From contig NZ_CP162139.1 in NCBI RefSeq assembly GCF_040833985.1, forward strand, positions 930,001 to 994,000: a DNA stretch of 64,000 nucleotides, given 5' to 3'. The notes beneath the pieces are model-generated. The model was not told the DNA's origin. It worked only from the letters and a program-made list of their open reading frames with translations, and searched no databases. The stretch is from Leptospira sp. WS4.C2. GTDB lineage: Bacteria; Spirochaetota; Leptospiria; Leptospirales; Leptospiraceae. Both the position numbers and the translations under genes were made by a program. Positions 36,584 through 45,678 of the stretch are shown one piece after another (within the stretch, counting starts at the first letter, position 1; the number at the start of each line of letters is the position of its first letter).

Positions 36584-37459
36584 ATGGAACTCTTTTCCCT
36601 TGTTCTAATTAATTTATTATTTTGTGGGATGATGTATGTATTCATCTCTGCGAAAGTTCAAAAAGCCGTCGGGGAGTATTACGACAAAAAACTGAATCGG
36701 GCCATTGATATGGCCACTCAGGAAACCATACGCGAGTTAGATGCCACAGTAGCTGTCATCGAATCCAAAATGGTGGCCCTTCGTTCTATGATGGAACGGG
36801 GAGAGATACTTGTCAAAGAATTCAAACATTACCAAAATTCTGGTCTTTCCATGAAATCGGAGTTAGTTCCTGAGTCGGTTCTGGAAGAAGAACCAGTTCT
36901 TGATTTGAAAGAACAAAGAACAGGAATTGGTAAAATTTACCAAGCCAACCAAATCCCTGTTCCTTTGACGGAAGCGGAAACCACAGAAGGGGCAGTGAAC
37001 CAAGCCTTTGGAAAATTAGGCAAAGCAGTAAAAGGAATTTTTGGAATGGAGTCCATAAATTCTCCTTCCCAAGAGGCACTCGATAATTTAGAAGTGCAAA
37101 CTTTTCAACCTAAGATGAATTATACGATCGGTGGAAATCCGTTTACAGAAGAAAAACCAACAGAGGCCATTCGTAATGAACTAGTGGATGGATCCAAAAA
37201 AAGAGATTTTTTAAATGAAGTATCAAAAGCCAATGATCCTGCCTTTGCTTCTTACCAAAAAATGAGTATGGAAAAAGTGGATCTTTCCATTGAGTCTGCA
37301 TTGGAAGAACTCAGCCCCTCGGCAACAAAGATTGATAAAGTGGTGCATCTCATCAAAAAAGGATACAAACATGATGAAATTTCAGAAGCTATGAATATAG
37401 GAATTCATGAAATTCATTTAATTGAAACGATTCGACTTGATCGATCTAGAAGAATCTAA
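36584..37459 (+). CDS. Membrane-anchored protein with SwrB/DUF6115-like C-terminus
   Basis: A 291-residue protein. One N-terminal membrane segment (LFSLVLINLLFCGMMYVFIS) is followed by a long helical, Glu-rich region. The C-terminal 45 residues (KVVHLIKKGYKHDEISEAMN, IGIHEIHLIETIRLD) look like the small helix-turn-helix motif of DUF6115/SwrB proteins. In Bacillus subtilis, swrB follows sigD (the fliA homologue) and promotes flagellar export. The same topology and same neighbourhood are seen here. The identification rests on this short block and on context, so it is tentative. Confidence 0.6.
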   Translation: MELFSLVLINLLFCGMMYVFISAKVQKAVGEYYDKKLNRAIDMATQETIRELDATVAVIESKMVALRSMMERGEILVKEFKHYQNSGLSMKSELVPESVLEEEPVLDLKEQRTGIGKIYQANQIPVPLTEAETTEGAVNQAFGKLGKAVKGIFGMESINSPSQEALDNLEVQTFQPKMNYTIGGNPFTEEKPTEAIRNELVDGSKKRDFLNEVSKANDPAFASYQKMSMEKVDLSIESALEELSPSATKIDKVVHLIKKGYKHDEISEAMNIGIHEIHLIETIRLDRSRRI

Positions 37460-37471
37460 AAATATGTTTCC

Positions 37472-37756
37472 ATGTCTTCGTTTCCGGTACTCAATGTAGG
37501 TTTTTCGAACGTAGTATTTGTATCGAAAATTTTGACGATCCTACAAGCCGACTCTGCTGGAGCCAAACGACTTCGTTCAGAGGCCAAATCGGAAAGTAGG
37601 CTCATTGATGCTACGGGGGGACGAAAGACAAGATCTGTTCTTGTTTTAGATTCAGGACATATCCTTCTCTCTGCAATCCGACCAGAAAGTTTATCCAAAC
37701 GGTTGGAATCCGGGGACAATCATTTTGCGGAAGGGGAAGAGGAGTCGGAAGATTGA
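37472..37756 (+). CDS. remA: RemA-family DNA-binding regulator (DUF370)
   Basis: A 94-residue protein matching Rem[41 protein letters not shown] and [20 protein letters not shown], then [11 protein letters not shown]. In Bacillus subtilis RemA activates biofilm matrix operons and is encoded next to gmk, as here. The acidic tail (AEGEEESED) is not part of the usual domain. The stop overlaps the gmk TTG start by two bases. Function in spirochetes is unknown. Confidence 0.85.
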   Translation: MSSFPVLNVGFSNVVFVSKILTILQADSAGAKRLRSEAKSESRLIDATGGRKTRSVLVLDSGHILLSAIRPESLSKRLESGDNHFAEGEEESED

Positions 37757-38316
37757 AAGCAAATCCTAATTTGTATATTATTTCTTCTGTAGCCGGTGGA
37801 GGAAAGTCCACCATCATCTCGGCCTTACTTGCCGAGTATCCCGATTTCTATTTTTCCATTTCTTGTACGACTAGAGAGCCGAGGCCTGGGGACGAGGAAG
37901 GCAAAACCTATTATTTTTTATCGGTTCCTGAATTTAAAAAACGAATTGCCGAAGGTGAGTTTTACGAATGGGCAGAAGTGCATGGCAATTATTACGGCAC
38001 TCCGAAAGGTCCGATCCTTGCTGCCATTCGAGAACATCGAGTGGCACTACTCGATCTGGATGTCCAGGGGGCCAAGTCTGTGAAAGAACTAAGACCTGAG
38101 TCAGTGACTATTTTTATTGAACCCCCGAGTCGAGAAATTTGGATTGAAAGGTTGATTCGTCGGGGAACCGATTCCAAAACCAGTATTGAAAGACGGATTG
38201 AAAACGGAATCAAGGAACTGGATGAAGCGCCAAGCTTTGATTATGTGGTTGTGAATGATCACCTGGCTGACGCGATTCGAGACGTCAAAGCCATCCTCTT
38301 TCGAAAAGAATCTTAA
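37753..38316 (+). CDS. gmk: Guanylate kinase
   Basis: A 187-residue enzyme that phosphorylates GMP to GDP. The P-loop reads [14 protein letters not shown] (usual SGPSGAGKST altered but with GxGKS kept). The GMP-binding region follows: [39 protein letters not shown], then [15 protein letters not shown] and the lid [13 protein letters not shown]. Start TTG 37753 overlaps the remA stop, giving tight coupling. It ends 14 bases before the convergent flbB-like gene. Confidence 0.94.
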   Translation: MKANPNLYIISSVAGGGKSTIISALLAEYPDFYFSISCTTREPRPGDEEGKTYYFLSVPEFKKRIAEGEFYEWAEVHGNYYGTPKGPILAAIREHRVALLDLDVQGAKSVKELRPESVTIFIEPPSREIWIERLIRRGTDSKTSIERRIENGIKELDEAPSFDYVVVNDHLADAIRDVKAILFRKES

Positions 38317-38330
38317 ACAAAAACAAACCT

Positions 38331-38981
38331 TTACGGTTCGTCGTTGTCCTCATCGATACTTTTGCCGTAATTCGGAACGTTTCTTGCTCCTGCATCCAAC
38401 CACTTATTCGAGATCACAGATCTTCTTTCTGCGGGAAAAAGTGTGAGAAGGTATGTTGTGATGGTTTGTCTTCCATCCTCTTCTGCATCTCTATCCATTT
38501 GTTCAAATACTTCAATGATATCGTAGTCCGGCCAATTGATTAACATATCCCTTGCCGACTCTGGTGGCATATTGGCTACTTTGTTTGCGAGAACCTTTAC
38601 TTTTTCCGCGCGGGCATTGTCTTTTTTCAATTTGTCCGCCATTTCTTTTTCTTTCCGTTGGATTCCTTCTTTTAGTTCTTCCAAACGTTCTTTGTCGGCA
38701 TGAAGAGAAGAAGATTTTTCTTCTAACTCGCGTTTCATTTGTTCTAGTTCTTCACGGTCAGCAATCAGTCTTTCTTTTGCTTTTTCCATCTCCAATTTTT
38801 CTAACTCAGTAGGAGAAAGTAGGTCTTGGTTTACGAGTCCTGCTTGTTTTTTTAAAAATGGTAAATAATCTTCTGCATTGATGACTTGAAAGTAATCAAA
38901 AACAAAAAAGCCGATTGCGATTAAAAAGAAAATGAGAACGATTAAAAAGAAGGATCTTGTGCTATCGGTTACACTTGCCAT
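38331..38981 (-). CDS. flbB: FlbB-like (MotE-related) periplasmic flagellar collar protein
   Basis: A 216-residue membrane-anchored protein: one N-terminal segment (FFLIVLIFFLIAIGFFVFDYF), a charged coiled coil from about 60 to 150, and a C-terminal helical domain (VANMPPESARDMLINWPDYD, IIEVFEQMDRD) of the MgtE-N/MotE type. In Borrelia, FlbB sits directly after the FliJ-like gene and forms the base of the periplasmic collar around the motor. The same order is found here, overlapping the fliJ stop by one base. The symbol is based on synteny and architecture rather than on a search. Confidence 0.65.
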   Translation of the reverse strand: MASVTDSTRSFFLIVLIFFLIAIGFFVFDYFQVINAEDYLPFLKKQAGLVNQDLLSPTELEKLEMEKAKERLIADREELEQMKRELEEKSSSLHADKERLEELKEGIQRKEKEMADKLKKDNARAEKVKVLANKVANMPPESARDMLINWPDYDIIEVFEQMDRDAEEDGRQTITTYLLTLFPAERRSVISNKWLDAGARNVPNYGKSIDEDNDEP

Positions 38982-39580
38982 TATGATTTCCCTTGTCCTA
39001 GGTAGTATTTTTCATAAAAATCACGAAGAGTTTTGAAGTCGGATGTGAGTTCGTCACCCCCGTCCTCACGGTTAAGAATTTTGAAAGTTCTTGGGATCTT
39101 TTTAGATTTTGTCGGCCCATAACTTTCTGTCGAATCGAATAATGATTGTTTGCTTAGTTGAAGGTTAAATTCTTCGACTTCTCTCCGTTCCATTCGGTTT
39201 CGTTTTTTTTTCCATTCAGCAAATCGTTTGTCTTTTAAAACTTCGATAACCTTTTTATTCATTCGGGCAACCATTACATCTTTACGAACCAAATTGACTT
39301 CGTCATTTTGGGTTCTGATACGTTCTTCCAATTCCTCATTGCGCCGCATGAGGCCCTGGATGTATTGTTCGATGGAAAGGTAATCGGAAAGGCTTGTTCC
39401 CACTTTGGAGGAAGCAAGGATGGCTTCATAAGAAGATTCAATTTCCCTTTCGTTGGAATCTTTTTCGCCAATGAGGGAATTGAGTTTGGAGACAACTAAA
39501 GAGAGTCGGCGGATTTCTTCTTCTTCCCGCCAACCTCGTAATTTGAGAACTGTCTCTAAACTAAAACGAAATCGTTTCAC
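38981..39580 (-). CDS. fliJ: Flagellar export chaperone-like protein FliJ
   Basis: A 199-residue, entirely helical coiled-coil protein (LETVLKLRGWREEEEIRRLS at the start, LSKQSLFD near the end). The N-terminal FRFSLETVLKLR is characteristic of FliJ, the stalk of the flagellar export ATPase complex. Length is somewhat above the usual 150. In most spirochetes it follows fliI directly; here fliI is 3.2 kb away, with an oppositely oriented kinase gene in between. It is the first of a two-gene transcript with the flbB-like gene. Confidence 0.8.
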   Translation of the reverse strand: MKRFRFSLETVLKLRGWREEEEIRRLSLVVSKLNSLIGEKDSNEREIESSYEAILASSKVGTSLSDYLSIEQYIQGLMRRNEELEERIRTQNDEVNLVRKDVMVARMNKKVIEVLKDKRFAEWKKKRNRMERREVEEFNLQLSKQSLFDSTESYGPTKSKKIPRTFKILNREDGGDELTSDFKTLRDFYEKYYLGQGKS

Positions 39581-39662
39581 ACCTGTCTATTTCTTCGGTT
39601 CTGAATAATTTTTGTACTCTTTTTTACTCGTATTTTTAAAAAAATGAGTAAAACTTGCAATA

Positions 39663-42600
39663 TTGTCCTATAAACAGTTACAACTTATCGTTTCGGCCTG
39701 TGCACTCTTTTCTATTATGGCACAGCCGTTGTTTGCGATTTCGCCTGCCGAGATCGTACGCAAAAGCCAGGGAAATCCAGTCCACTTAGAAGGGGAATGG
39801 GAATTTTATCCCCATACTTTCCTCTCGGAAGTGGGAGAATTGCCAAAGACCAAACTTTCCCTTGTGGTTCCTGGGATTTGGAATTCGGCACTTGGGACGG
39901 GGAATGGGTTTGGAACCTACCGATTGGTTTTGGAAAGGCCAGAAGGTACAGATCCAGACACAGTGTATGGGATCAAACTTGTCGATTTGGCTACTTCCTC
40001 CCGAGTCTATTGGAATGGGAAACTCCTTGGGTCTTCCGGTGTGGTTTCTAAAAATCCCGAAGAATCTTCACCTTCTTATCAATTCCAATTTTACCCTCTT
40101 CCCTGGAAGGATGGACCTAACGAACTTTTGGTGGAGATTTCCAACTACCATCATGATAAGGGAGGAATGTGGGAGCCGCCTTACGTAGGTGAGTGGAACA
40201 AACTCTTTAAAGAAAACGAAAAAGACTTAGCATCCTCTCTGTTTTTAGCAGGGGCTGTGTTTATCATTGCCTTATACCATTTTGGATTGTTTTATTTTAG
40301 ACGATCCGACAAAGGAAATTTGCTTTTTGGGTTTGCGGCCCTTCTTTTGTCCCTACGTACTTTATTTACTGGGGAAAGGTTTGTGTTTAATGAATTATCT
40401 CCCTATATCGGTTGGAATCTTTGCCTTCGCATTGAATACCTAACGTTTTATTTATCACCTTATCTATTTTTTGCTTTTTTTCGTGAATTTTATCCTAACT
40501 TTTATCCGCGTTGGATGGACCGACTTCTCCTAATCCCAACATTAATTTTCATTAGTTTTCTTTTGATTTTGCCAACTCCCATCTATACAGAGTTAAATGG
40601 ATATTTCCATATCGTTTTTTTATCGGGTATCCTTTTGATCTTACAAGGGGTGTTTCGTGCAGTATTAAATCGAAAAGAGAGTAGTTTGTTATTTGCGATT
40701 GGGATTATTTCTGTGGCGGTAGCAGCCTTTATTGATTTACTCAATGCCTACCAGATTGTGTATACAGTGGAGGCGATTCCCATTGGAATTTTTGTATTTA
40801 TTTTAGTGCAGTCACTCACACTTTCTAGACGGTTTAGTCGTGCCTTTTCGGAAGTGGAAACCCTTTCTAAAAGACTTCTTGCCTTAGACAAACTAAAAGA
40901 TGAGTTTTTAGCAAATACCTCTCACGAATTAAAAACACCTCTCAATGGAATTATTGGAATCGCCGAATCTATGTTTGATGGCATTGGTGGAAAACTCAAC
41001 CAAGAACAAAGACAAAATTTAGGAATGATTGTGAGTTCTGGAAAACGTCTCTCTTCCCTTGTGGATGATATTTTGGACTTTTCCAAAATGAAAAATAGAG
41101 ATTTGGATTTGGATCTTAAGGCCATAGATCTGCATCAAATTTGTGATTTGGTTCTTGTAATCTCAAGGCCACTCTATGTTACCAAAAATCTAACGGTGCG
41201 AAATCATGTTCCTATGGATTTTCCTCCGATTTTAGGAGATGAGGCAAGACTCCAACAAATCCTATTCAATCTCATCGGCAATGCGATCAAATTTACTGAA
41301 AAAGGCCGCATCGATGTTTCGGCTGAAATAATGGAAAGGATGTTGGTTCTTTCCATAAAAGATACTGGAATCGGAATTCCCGAAGACAAATTTAACGATA
41401 TATTTAAATCCTTTGAACAAGTGGATGCATCCACCACACGTAAGTTTGGTGGAACGGGACTTGGTCTTGCCATCTCCAAACGTTTAGTGGAGTTACATGG
41501 TGGAACCATTTGGGTGGAATCAAAAGAAGGGGAAGGTTCTAATTTTCGATTCACTCTTCCTTTGGCAAGGGATGGGGAAATCCCGATGGAGAAACCTCCA
41601 ACCAAAAAGACTGATTTATGGTTTGGTGGTGAGTCTCCCGAATTTGAGCCTATTGAAGAAACCACAGAGGAGTATGATGGGGAGAAAATCAAAGTCCTTG
41701 TTGTGGATGATGAACCCATCAACCGCCAGGTTCTCAAAAACCACCTAACGCTGATTGGTTGTGATGTACATGAAGCGTCCAACGGTGGGGATGCCATCCG
41801 TATGGTGCGAGATGATGGTCCGTTTGAACTGATGCTCTTGGACATTATGATGCCAGGGATGAGTGGATATGATGTTTGTACGGTATTACGAGAGTCTTAT
41901 TCTTTATACCAACTACCTATTTTGTTTTTGACTGCTAAAAATCAAATCACAGATATCATAGCTTCCTTGGAAGCTGGTGGAAACGACTATTTAGCAAAAC
42001 CTTTCGATAAACGAGAGTTAATCTCTCGTGCAAAGAATTTAATTACTTTAAAAAAGGCAGTCGAAGAACAAAATAAATTCATTGCCTTCCAAAATGAGTT
42101 AGGTCTTGCCAGAAAACTCCAAAGTTCTATTTTACCCGAAGAAGCACCCAATATTGTAGGTATCAAAACAGAGTTTTATTATGAACCCATGGACAGTGTC
42201 GGAGGGGACTTCTTTGATTTTCATGCCATCTCCGAAAAGGAACTGGGTGTGATGGTTGCCGATGTGTCGGGGCATGGAATTCCGGCGGCCCTTATTTCTG
42301 CGATGTTAAAGATTGCCTTCTCTACTCAAATTCGTTTGTCCCGAGAACCGGCCCAATTGATGACCCAAATCAACTCCACCTTACTTGGAAAAATGAAAGG
42401 TGCCTTTTTAACGGCATCCTATATTTACATTAATTTAGAAACAAAACAAATGATCCACGCGCGTTGTGGTCACCCACCTCTGATCATCAACCGCAGAGGA
42501 GAATCCAAACCGAAACTTAGTTTGCCACAAGGAAAACTCATTGGTTGGATTCCTGAGTTAGATATCCAAGAAGATGTTGTATCCCTTCGATCTGGCGACC

Positions 42601-42809
42601 GGATTGTTTTGTATACGGATGGAATCACCGAAGCCACCAACGCAGAAAAAGAAATGATTGGCCAGGAAAACTGGGAAAGTATTGTGCAAAGATACAGTGG
42701 GTATCCTATTTCCGAATCGAAACGTTTGTTACTCGAAAGGATCAAAGAATTTACTGGAAATCGTTCTCCCGATGATGATGTGACTTTGGTAATTTTAGAA
42801 ATTGAATAG
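39663..42809 (+). CDS. Hybrid kinase: 7TMR-DISM sensor, histidine kinase, receiver and SpoIIE phosphatase
   Basis: A 1048-residue protein with four modules. A signal peptide and a DISM-type extracellular beta domain (about 30-190, EGEWEFYPHTF, VYWNGKLLG) come first. Seven membrane segments follow to about 395. A HisKA with His421 (FLANTSHELKTPLNG) and ATPase motifs (NLIGNAIKFTEKG, DTGIGIP, GGTGLGLAISK) reach about 640. A receiver with Asp727 (LLDIMMPGMSG) and a PP2C domain (GGDFFDF, VADVSGHGIPAAL, DDDVTLVILEIE) complete it. It may couple envelope sensing to anti-sigma-antagonist dephosphorylation. TTG start at 39663 has no obvious ribosome-binding site. It lies between fliI and fliJ, opposite strand. 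Confidence 0.92.
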   Translation: MSYKQLQLIVSACALFSIMAQPLFAISPAEIVRKSQGNPVHLEGEWEFYPHTFLSEVGELPKTKLSLVVPGIWNSALGTGNGFGTYRLVLERPEGTDPDTVYGIKLVDLATSSRVYWNGKLLGSSGVVSKNPEESSPSYQFQFYPLPWKDGPNELLVEISNYHHDKGGMWEPPYVGEWNKLFKENEKDLASSLFLAGAVFIIALYHFGLFYFRRSDKGNLLFGFAALLLSLRTLFTGERFVFNELSPYIGWNLCLRIEYLTFYLSPYLFFAFFREFYPNFYPRWMDRLLLIPTLIFISFLLILPTPIYTELNGYFHIVFLSGILLILQGVFRAVLNRKESSLLFAIGIISVAVAAFIDLLNAYQIVYTVEAIPIGIFVFILVQSLTLSRRFSRAFSEVETLSKRLLALDKLKDEFLANTSHELKTPLNGIIGIAESMFDGIGGKLNQEQRQNLGMIVSSGKRLSSLVDDILDFSKMKNRDLDLDLKAIDLHQICDLVLVISRPLYVTKNLTVRNHVPMDFPPILGDEARLQQILFNLIGNAIKFTEKGRIDVSAEIMERMLVLSIKDTGIGIPEDKFNDIFKSFEQVDASTTRKFGGTGLGLAISKRLVELHGGTIWVESKEGEGSNFRFTLPLARDGEIPMEKPPTKKTDLWFGGESPEFEPIEETTEEYDGEKIKVLVVDDEPINRQVLKNHLTLIGCDVHEASNGGDAIRMVRDDGPFELMLLDIMMPGMSGYDVCTVLRESYSLYQLPILFLTAKNQITDIIASLEAGGNDYLAKPFDKRELISRAKNLITLKKAVEEQNKFIAFQNELGLARKLQSSILPEEAPNIVGIKTEFYYEPMDSVGGDFFDFHAISEKELGVMVADVSGHGIPAALISAMLKIAFSTQIRLSREPAQLMTQINSTLLGKMKGAFLTASYIYINLETKQMIHARCGHPPLIINRRGESKPKLSLPQGKLIGWIPELDIQEDVVSLRSGDRIVLYTDGITEATNAEKEMIGQENWESIVQRYSGYPISESKRLLLERIKEFTGNRSPDDDVTLVILEIE

Positions 42810-42826
42810 AATTCGGTTTTTTCAGG

Positions 42827-44191
42827 TTAAAAATCATCCTCATTGCGAGTGGAAGACTGTAGAATTTTTTCCAATCGTTTCATTGCATCACTATAACTAG
42901 ATTTTTCTTCAATCCTTTGTTTGAGATAATCATCAATTTGAGATTTTTTATCAATAGCCATATCCACTTTTTCATCAGCACCACGAACATAGGCATTGAG
43001 TAAAATGATATCTTCTGAGTTTTTATATTTCGAAATCAATTCCCGAACAATGGAGGCTCGCATATAATGGTCTTCATTTACAATCTTTTGCATAAGTCTA
43101 GAAAGAGAAGCGGGTACATCAATCGCCGGATAGTGACTTTGTTCTGCAAGTTTTCTTGTGAGGACAATATGTCCGTCAATGAACCCTCGCACTTTGTCCG
43201 CTACAATATCATCCATATCATCTTCTGCATCAGTTAATACTGTATAAAAACCGGTAATCGAACCACCATTATGTGAAGTCCCGGCTCTCTCTACAAGTTT
43301 TGCCATTTTGCTAAAAACACTGGAGGCATAACCTTTTGTCACTACTGGTTCTCCGATGGAAAGTTCCCGTAGTGCTTCCGCATAACGAGTGAGAGAGTCC
43401 ATATACAAATTGACGGACATTCCTTTTTCTCTGAAGTATTCGGCAGCAGAACAAGCTAAATTGGCGCAACTGACTTGTTCCATTTTGGAAGAGTCAGAGG
43501 TTGCCACAAAGACAACTGACTTGGCCAAGGCTTCTTTTCCAAGTTCTACATGCAAAAATTCATTTACCTCGCGGCCCCTTTCTCCGATTAGAGCCACAAC
43601 GTTTACATCAGCGTTCGTATAACGAGCGATCATTCCAAGTAAACTGGATTTACCCACACCAGATCCAGAAAAAATTCCAATTCTTTGGCCACGGCCCACA
43701 GTCAACATTCCATCAATGGCACGAACTCCGGTTTCCAGAATATCTGTGATAGGTGGGCGATCGAGTGGATTTAAGAATCTGGGTTCGGAAGGCCTTTCTT
43801 CTTTGGTAATGAGGATCCCTTTGCTATCGATGGGTTTGCCAAGACCGTTTAACACGCGTCCTAAAAGTTCAGGTCCTGCGTTTAGAGTGATTTGTCTACC
43901 AGAAGAAAATACAAAGGCATGAGGAAATATTTGTTGGGTGTCACCTAATGGCATTAAGGTGTAGAGATGGTCTTTGAAACCCACAAGGACACAAGCTAGG
44001 TATCCTTTATCCGACCCACGTTCGACTTCTAAAATTTCTCCCACCTTGGAATCGGGAGGTCCTTGGGAGTAAATGACATTGCCTACCACGGATACGACGA
44101 CCCCACTTTTGCGAATGGGTTCAATTTTTTCGACGACATTCAGGTATTTGGAAATGGCATCGATATGTTCCGTAAATTTCTTTTCAATCAT
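42827..44191 (-). CDS. fliI: Flagellum-specific ATPase FliI
   Basis: A 454-residue F1-type ATPase of the flagellar type III export apparatus. Walker A is GIFSGSGVGKSSLLGMIAR. Further hallmarks: ALIGERGREVNEFL, SLTRYAEALRELSIGEPV and GSITGFYTVLTDAEDDMDDI. N-terminal residues 20-100 form the usual beta-barrel (GVVVSVVGNVIYSQGPPD). No fliH lies upstream: the next minus-strand gene, 79 bases away, encodes a lipoprotein. So fliI appears to be transcribed alone or from its own promoter here. Confidence 0.95.
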   Translation of the reverse strand: MIEKKFTEHIDAISKYLNVVEKIEPIRKSGVVVSVVGNVIYSQGPPDSKVGEILEVERGSDKGYLACVLVGFKDHLYTLMPLGDTQQIFPHAFVFSSGRQITLNAGPELLGRVLNGLGKPIDSKGILITKEERPSEPRFLNPLDRPPITDILETGVRAIDGMLTVGRGQRIGIFSGSGVGKSSLLGMIARYTNADVNVVALIGERGREVNEFLHVELGKEALAKSVVFVATSDSSKMEQVSCANLACSAAEYFREKGMSVNLYMDSLTRYAEALRELSIGEPVVTKGYASSVFSKMAKLVERAGTSHNGGSITGFYTVLTDAEDDMDDIVADKVRGFIDGHIVLTRKLAEQSHYPAIDVPASLSRLMQKIVNEDHYMRASIVRELISKYKNSEDIILLNAYVRGADEKVDMAIDKKSQIDDYLKQRIEEKSSYSDAMKRLEKILQSSTRNEDDF

Positions 44192-44243
44192 GGGGGCTTT
44201 TCACTCATCCAATCATGTGACATAATTAAATCAAGCGAATTGA

Positions 44244-44264
44244 GGGCCGAGGATTGGTTGGCCC
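44244..44264 (-). terminator. Possible terminator downstream of the lipoprotein gene at 44271
   Basis: GGGCC (44244-44248) and GGCCC (44260-44264) can pair around an 11-base loop just after the stop codon of the lipoprotein gene at 44271. The stem is short and has no T-run, so it is weak. Confidence 0.25.
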
Positions 44265-44270
44265 CCTTCC

Positions 44271-45101
44271 TTACCGGCAGAGTTTGATTTGATCGATATT
44301 GGAGATTTGGCGAGGAGTTGGTAGTTTTTTCCCGAGAACCACATTCCCACCTTCACCGATGTTTGCCGAGGTGTAGGCCCATTTGCCAAAATTTGTGGAA
44401 ACGGTAAAACAATCGGGAAAGGATTTTGCCTCTTGGATCTCCGAACCTGCCCAAACCAAAATACGATCGGGAGTTCGAAGATAGAGTTTTTTTCCATCCT
44501 CTGCCCAACGAATTCCGTAAAGAGGAAGAGCGGTCCAAAAGTTGATCGGATAACTTTGGATTTTTTTGTCTGTGAGTTGGATGACATTCAATTCAAATTC
44601 AGAAAACTCCCCTTCTGCTGTGGGGTTTGCTGTGACAAGGGCCACCAAGTCTCCGTTAGGGGATGGCGCCATTTGAAAGATGATTCGTTTTTCTGGGGTG
44701 GCTGGATAAGAGAAAGCTCCGCCTGCCGCGGGATACAAAGAGAGAGTTTGGTTTAAGGTTCCATACTCATCATCCTTACCATATAACACAAATAAAGTGG
44801 AAGACCCTGTATGATAAAAAATACCATCGCCGAGTGACCAAGAAGGTAGGTCCCATTCTTTAACGGACTTTCCGCCAGTAGGGGCATTTTTTACCAATTT
44901 GATTTTACTTTTATAATTTCGTTTGTCGGTAGTTCCATTCATCGGATTCCAAGAATCCTTTTCTTCATATCCAACGGTAAGGATTAAATTGAAGTTGGGA
45001 TCGTTAGTCGGAGACACTTCGTCTGCCAATTGTGTTTGGCGCCAGATCATTTGAGAACATCCGAAAAGGGTAAGAACAAAAACTGGTAGGAGGAACTTCA
45101 T
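44271..45101 (-). CDS. Predicted lipoprotein, beta-propeller-like
   Basis: Start placed at ATG 45101, giving MKFLLPVFVLTLFGCSQ with a good lipobox (Cys15); the start at 45140 would add a leader without signal properties. The 276-residue product is probably beta-rich (LILTVGYEEKD, YHTGSSTLFVLYGKDDEY, GIRWAEDGKKLYLRTPDRIL), with WxxDGKKLYLxxxD-like repeats of the kind seen in propellers. No function known. It lies between fliI and the small zinc-ribbon gene. Confidence 0.7.
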   Translation of the reverse strand: MKFLLPVFVLTLFGCSQMIWRQTQLADEVSPTNDPNFNLILTVGYEEKDSWNPMNGTTDKRNYKSKIKLVKNAPTGGKSVKEWDLPSWSLGDGIFYHTGSSTLFVLYGKDDEYGTLNQTLSLYPAAGGAFSYPATPEKRIIFQMAPSPNGDLVALVTANPTAEGEFSEFELNVIQLTDKKIQSYPINFWTALPLYGIRWAEDGKKLYLRTPDRILVWAGSEIQEAKSFPDCFTVSTNFGKWAYTSANIGEGGNVVLGKKLPTPRQISNIDQIKLCR

Positions 45102-45144
45102 GACGAAAAGGATAGTCGGTAGGAAAGGGTCTGTAAACAAAAAA

Positions 45145-45160
45145 GGGGACCAAAGCCCCC
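45145..45160 (-). terminator. Terminator of the small zinc-ribbon gene
   Basis: On the minus strand, after the stop of the 104-residue gene, GGGGG and CCCC can pair around a short loop (45145-45160) and are followed by TTTTTTG. The stem is short but in the right place. Confidence 0.4.
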
Positions 45161-45188
45161 TCTTAGTTAGAAAAATGCAGTGAAAGGT

Positions 45189-45503
45189 TTATTTACCTTT
45201 TTTTGCTTTTGCTTTTTCTTTGTTTTTTTGGTCAATTTCCGCTCTGTGTGTGTCACAAAGTCTGTAAAGGATTCCAGTTACCGGGTTTTTACGAGTTACT
45301 TTAGTTCCACAAACGATGCAAAGACCTTGAGCTCTTCTTCTTTTGTAAAGTTGTTGAACTCTTTCTGCTCCGGAAGCTTTGTATTTAGAGATTTGAATTC
45401 TGAATCCCTTGAAAAGGTAATTTCCAATGGATTTTTCAGGATCTTTTTTCAAATCCTCTGCAATTTTGTCGATTTGTCCTGGGCCTACTTTTTGTGGTTC
45501 CAT
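45189..45503 (-). CDS. Small basic protein with a zinc-ribbon-like CxxC...CxxH motif
   Basis: A 104-residue, Lys/Arg-rich protein. Residues about 62-85 read GLCIVCGTKV then LYRLCDTHRAE, giving C-x2-C and C-x2-H, enough for one zinc site. The C-terminus is a Lys-rich run (KAKAKKGK), suggesting RNA or DNA contact. A good purine-rich ribosome-binding site (AAAGGAAAAAG) precedes ATG 45503, with a T-rich promoter-like region behind. No family recognised. Confidence 0.7.
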   Translation of the reverse strand: MEPQKVGPGQIDKIAEDLKKDPEKSIGNYLFKGFRIQISKYKASGAERVQQLYKRRRAQGLCIVCGTKVTRKNPVTGILYRLCDTHRAEIDQKNKEKAKAKKGK

Positions 45504-45678
45504 AGCTTTCTTTTTCCTTTAAATCTAGATTTTATCTTTTTTTTGACGAGGGAAATTCCCTTGCCCTAACAAGGGTATCTCTCTCCTCTCTGAAAAATTC
45601 AAGATATTTTTTCACCGAATAACAATTTTTTGTTGTTTTGCGACGATTTAGTTTTCTAAAACGATTGATAGGCGATCG

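Noticed and set aside
41204..41845. Minus-strand open frame of 213 residues
   Set aside because: Antisense to the kinase and receiver domains of the hybrid kinase; Ser-rich composition is typical of a shadow of coding sequence.
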